Source: Papio anubis
Lineage: Eukaryota; Chordata; Mammalia; Primates; Cercopithecidae
Direction: 5' to 3'
Length of the DNA stretch: 64,000 nucleotides
Assembly: GCF_008728515.1 (NCBI RefSeq)
Contig: NC_044979.1
Span: 169,988,037-170,052,036 of the forward strand
The translations under genes and the position numbers were made by a program. The notes under the pieces were generated by a model that ran no database searches, was not told the DNA's origin, and worked only from the letters and a program-made list of their open reading frames with translations. Below are positions 62,595 through 64,000 of this stretch, in pieces. Every line of letters starts with the position of its first letter. Position 1 is the first letter of the stretch.

Positions 62595-64000
62595 CTCAAT
62601 ACATTTCTTACTGAGGAAGTGGATCATCAATCCTTTCAAGAACTCCTAACTTCTTAGAGAAAAGCCTTTCCCCTCTTAGGGGACTATGGCCTTTTAGTCC
62701 AAATGCAGATATTTTACAAGAAGGTAAGAAGGTATGATTTACTACATTCATTTAATCAGCAGAACAATTGCCAATACATAGACACTACTATGGTAACAAA
62801 CTTTTTAAAAAAGTAGAATGAGCATTTTCCAGGGAGGTACAGCTTGGTAATTTGTTCCCCATGTTTCTCTGTCCTATGACCTTCCCCCACTTACCCCCCT
62901 ATATTTCTCTGTCCTATAGCCTTTCCCGGCTAGCCAACTCCAACCCCGCCATTCAGCTCAGGGCAATGTTGTATATATGAAGTATTTCTTTAAGGCTTAA
63001 AAACACTGCAGCTAATTTGAAAAAAAGAAATACTTGAAAAATAACAAAGTTGAAAGAAAGTTTTGCATTTCTTAAAATCAGTAGATTTTTAAAATTTCCA
63101 CGATCGCTTTTATCTCAAGTCTGTTACTTTTTAACTCTCTAAAATGATACTGGTTTAAAAATTAATGTTCTGCAAATGGACCGTTTTCGGCATCCTGGCT
63201 TTCATGTCTATGCACACCTCGCTCTGGTGCCATAGGGCTAGCGAGAATTAGGAGATGTCATGAGCTCTTAGAATGCAAAGCCCGAAGTGGGGGATTCCAA
63301 GCTCAGGTTGCTCAGGGGAGAGCCCCCTGGGCTGGGTCCTGGAGTGTGGATGTCAGTGGGGGCAGCTGGGGGCCACCACAACTCCTCGGAGAGGGAGTTT
63401 AACTGGTGGACAGTCAAAGCTCCAAGGAAGACTGAATGGGCTTCTAGTCGCCGGGTTTTGTGAATCTTTTTACCAGGCAAAAACACTTAGGACAGTTTGT
63501 GGGAGCCTGTGTGAAAGGCAGAAGGGGCTGGCCAGGAAGAAGGCGATGGCACGGGGCGTGGATGGTAGGCAGCACGAGCAGAGCTCACTGAGGACCTTGG
63601 AGAACCTATGGAAGGCAGTGTTTCTGCAGTGGGAGCGAGAATTCGGGATAAGAGAGGAGAGTGTCTTCAGGAATGTTCACTGCTGGCAAGCGCGGGGAGG
63701 CATGGGTGGATGGTGCCTGCTCCACTTGGGGCTGGGGCTGTGGGTAGGAAGGAACAGGGTAGCCGGTCCCTGCCAGGCAGGTCGTTAAGGGGCAGTCGGA
63801 ACAACATGCGACCTTGCTCTCCTTGCATTCCCTGGCTTTTTCTTCAGTTTATGAACATTTCTGAGACTTTCCCACAAGGGATCCTGCAGAGGCACGTGCG
63901 AAGGAACGCGGAGCTGGCGGACAGTGGAGTTCATCTGGCCGCCTCTCACTCTCTTCCCCACCTCTCTTGAGCACCGGCAAGTTTCTGGCAAAACTGTGTC
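62595..64000 (-). other. RCAN1: RCAN1 intron upstream of exon 5 (partial)
   Basis: Intronic sequence continuing past the window edge. It contains a small tandem duplication of 'tttctctgtcctat' with period 40 (62864 and 62904). The GC-richer right end (63180-64000) carries overlapping open frames of up to 171 codons without recognisable domains. I see no exon here. The RCAN1-4 first exon should lie further right. Confidence 0.8.

Noticed and set aside
62309..62614. 101-codon frame with 'LECSGAVLAHCNLCLPGSSD' (and similar frames elsewhere)
   Set aside because: This is the well-known translation of an antisense Alu. Similar frames at 2234, 2787, 26224, 46609 and others have the same origin.

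Overview
This is human (at minimum higher-primate) nuclear DNA. It is dense in Alu elements, including young AluY-like copies, in L1 and in MaLR LTRs. Its right end carries three coding exons on the minus strand that I recognise as RCAN1 (DSCR1, calcipressin-1) of 21q22.12. The coordinates run opposite to RCAN1 transcription: exon 5 (62052-62225), exon 6 (60031-60190), then terminal exon 7 (CDS 56537-56709), followed by a 3'UTR of about 1.6 kb ending near 54.9 kb. The three exons splice in phase and give the C-terminal 168 residues of the protein. These include the core fold, the FLISPP motif and the calcineurin-docking C-terminus. The alternative first exons lie beyond base 64000.

From about 54.9 kb back to base 1 I can support no coding gene. 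From general knowledge of the locus, KCNE1 lies just downstream of RCAN1 on the same strand, with its coding exon outside this window. Most of the region may therefore be KCNE1 5' intron or intergenic DNA. Two minus-strand sites could be non-coding first exons or promoters: a CpG-rich block at 950-1400 with a donor at 1107/1106, and a CAG|GTGAGT donor at 50483/50482. Both are inferences.

The rest is largely layered transposon history. A plus-strand L1 at 9218-11600 keeps its 5'UTR but has lost nearly all of ORF1 and ORF2. Old L1M copies (11.65-18.47 kb) are interrupted by an MLT1A-type LTR and an Alu monomer. An Alu sits inside another Alu at 20.79-21.40 kb. A long minus-strand L1 (32.89-38.53 kb) is interrupted by a solo HERV-K (HML-group) LTR with a 6-bp target duplication. 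Further MaLR, ERV, L1, L2, MER2 and MER5 relics and Alus fill the remainder.

I see no undescribed gene system. The most unusual structures are a perfect 43-bp inverted repeat at the 5' end of the big L1 (38530-38649) and a diverged inverted duplication with arms of about 280 bp (52411-52690 and 53738-54018) just downstream of the RCAN1 polyadenylation region. That duplication contains a 55-bp block identical in both arms. Repeat family names are from memory of consensus sequences; exact subfamilies need RepeatMasker.
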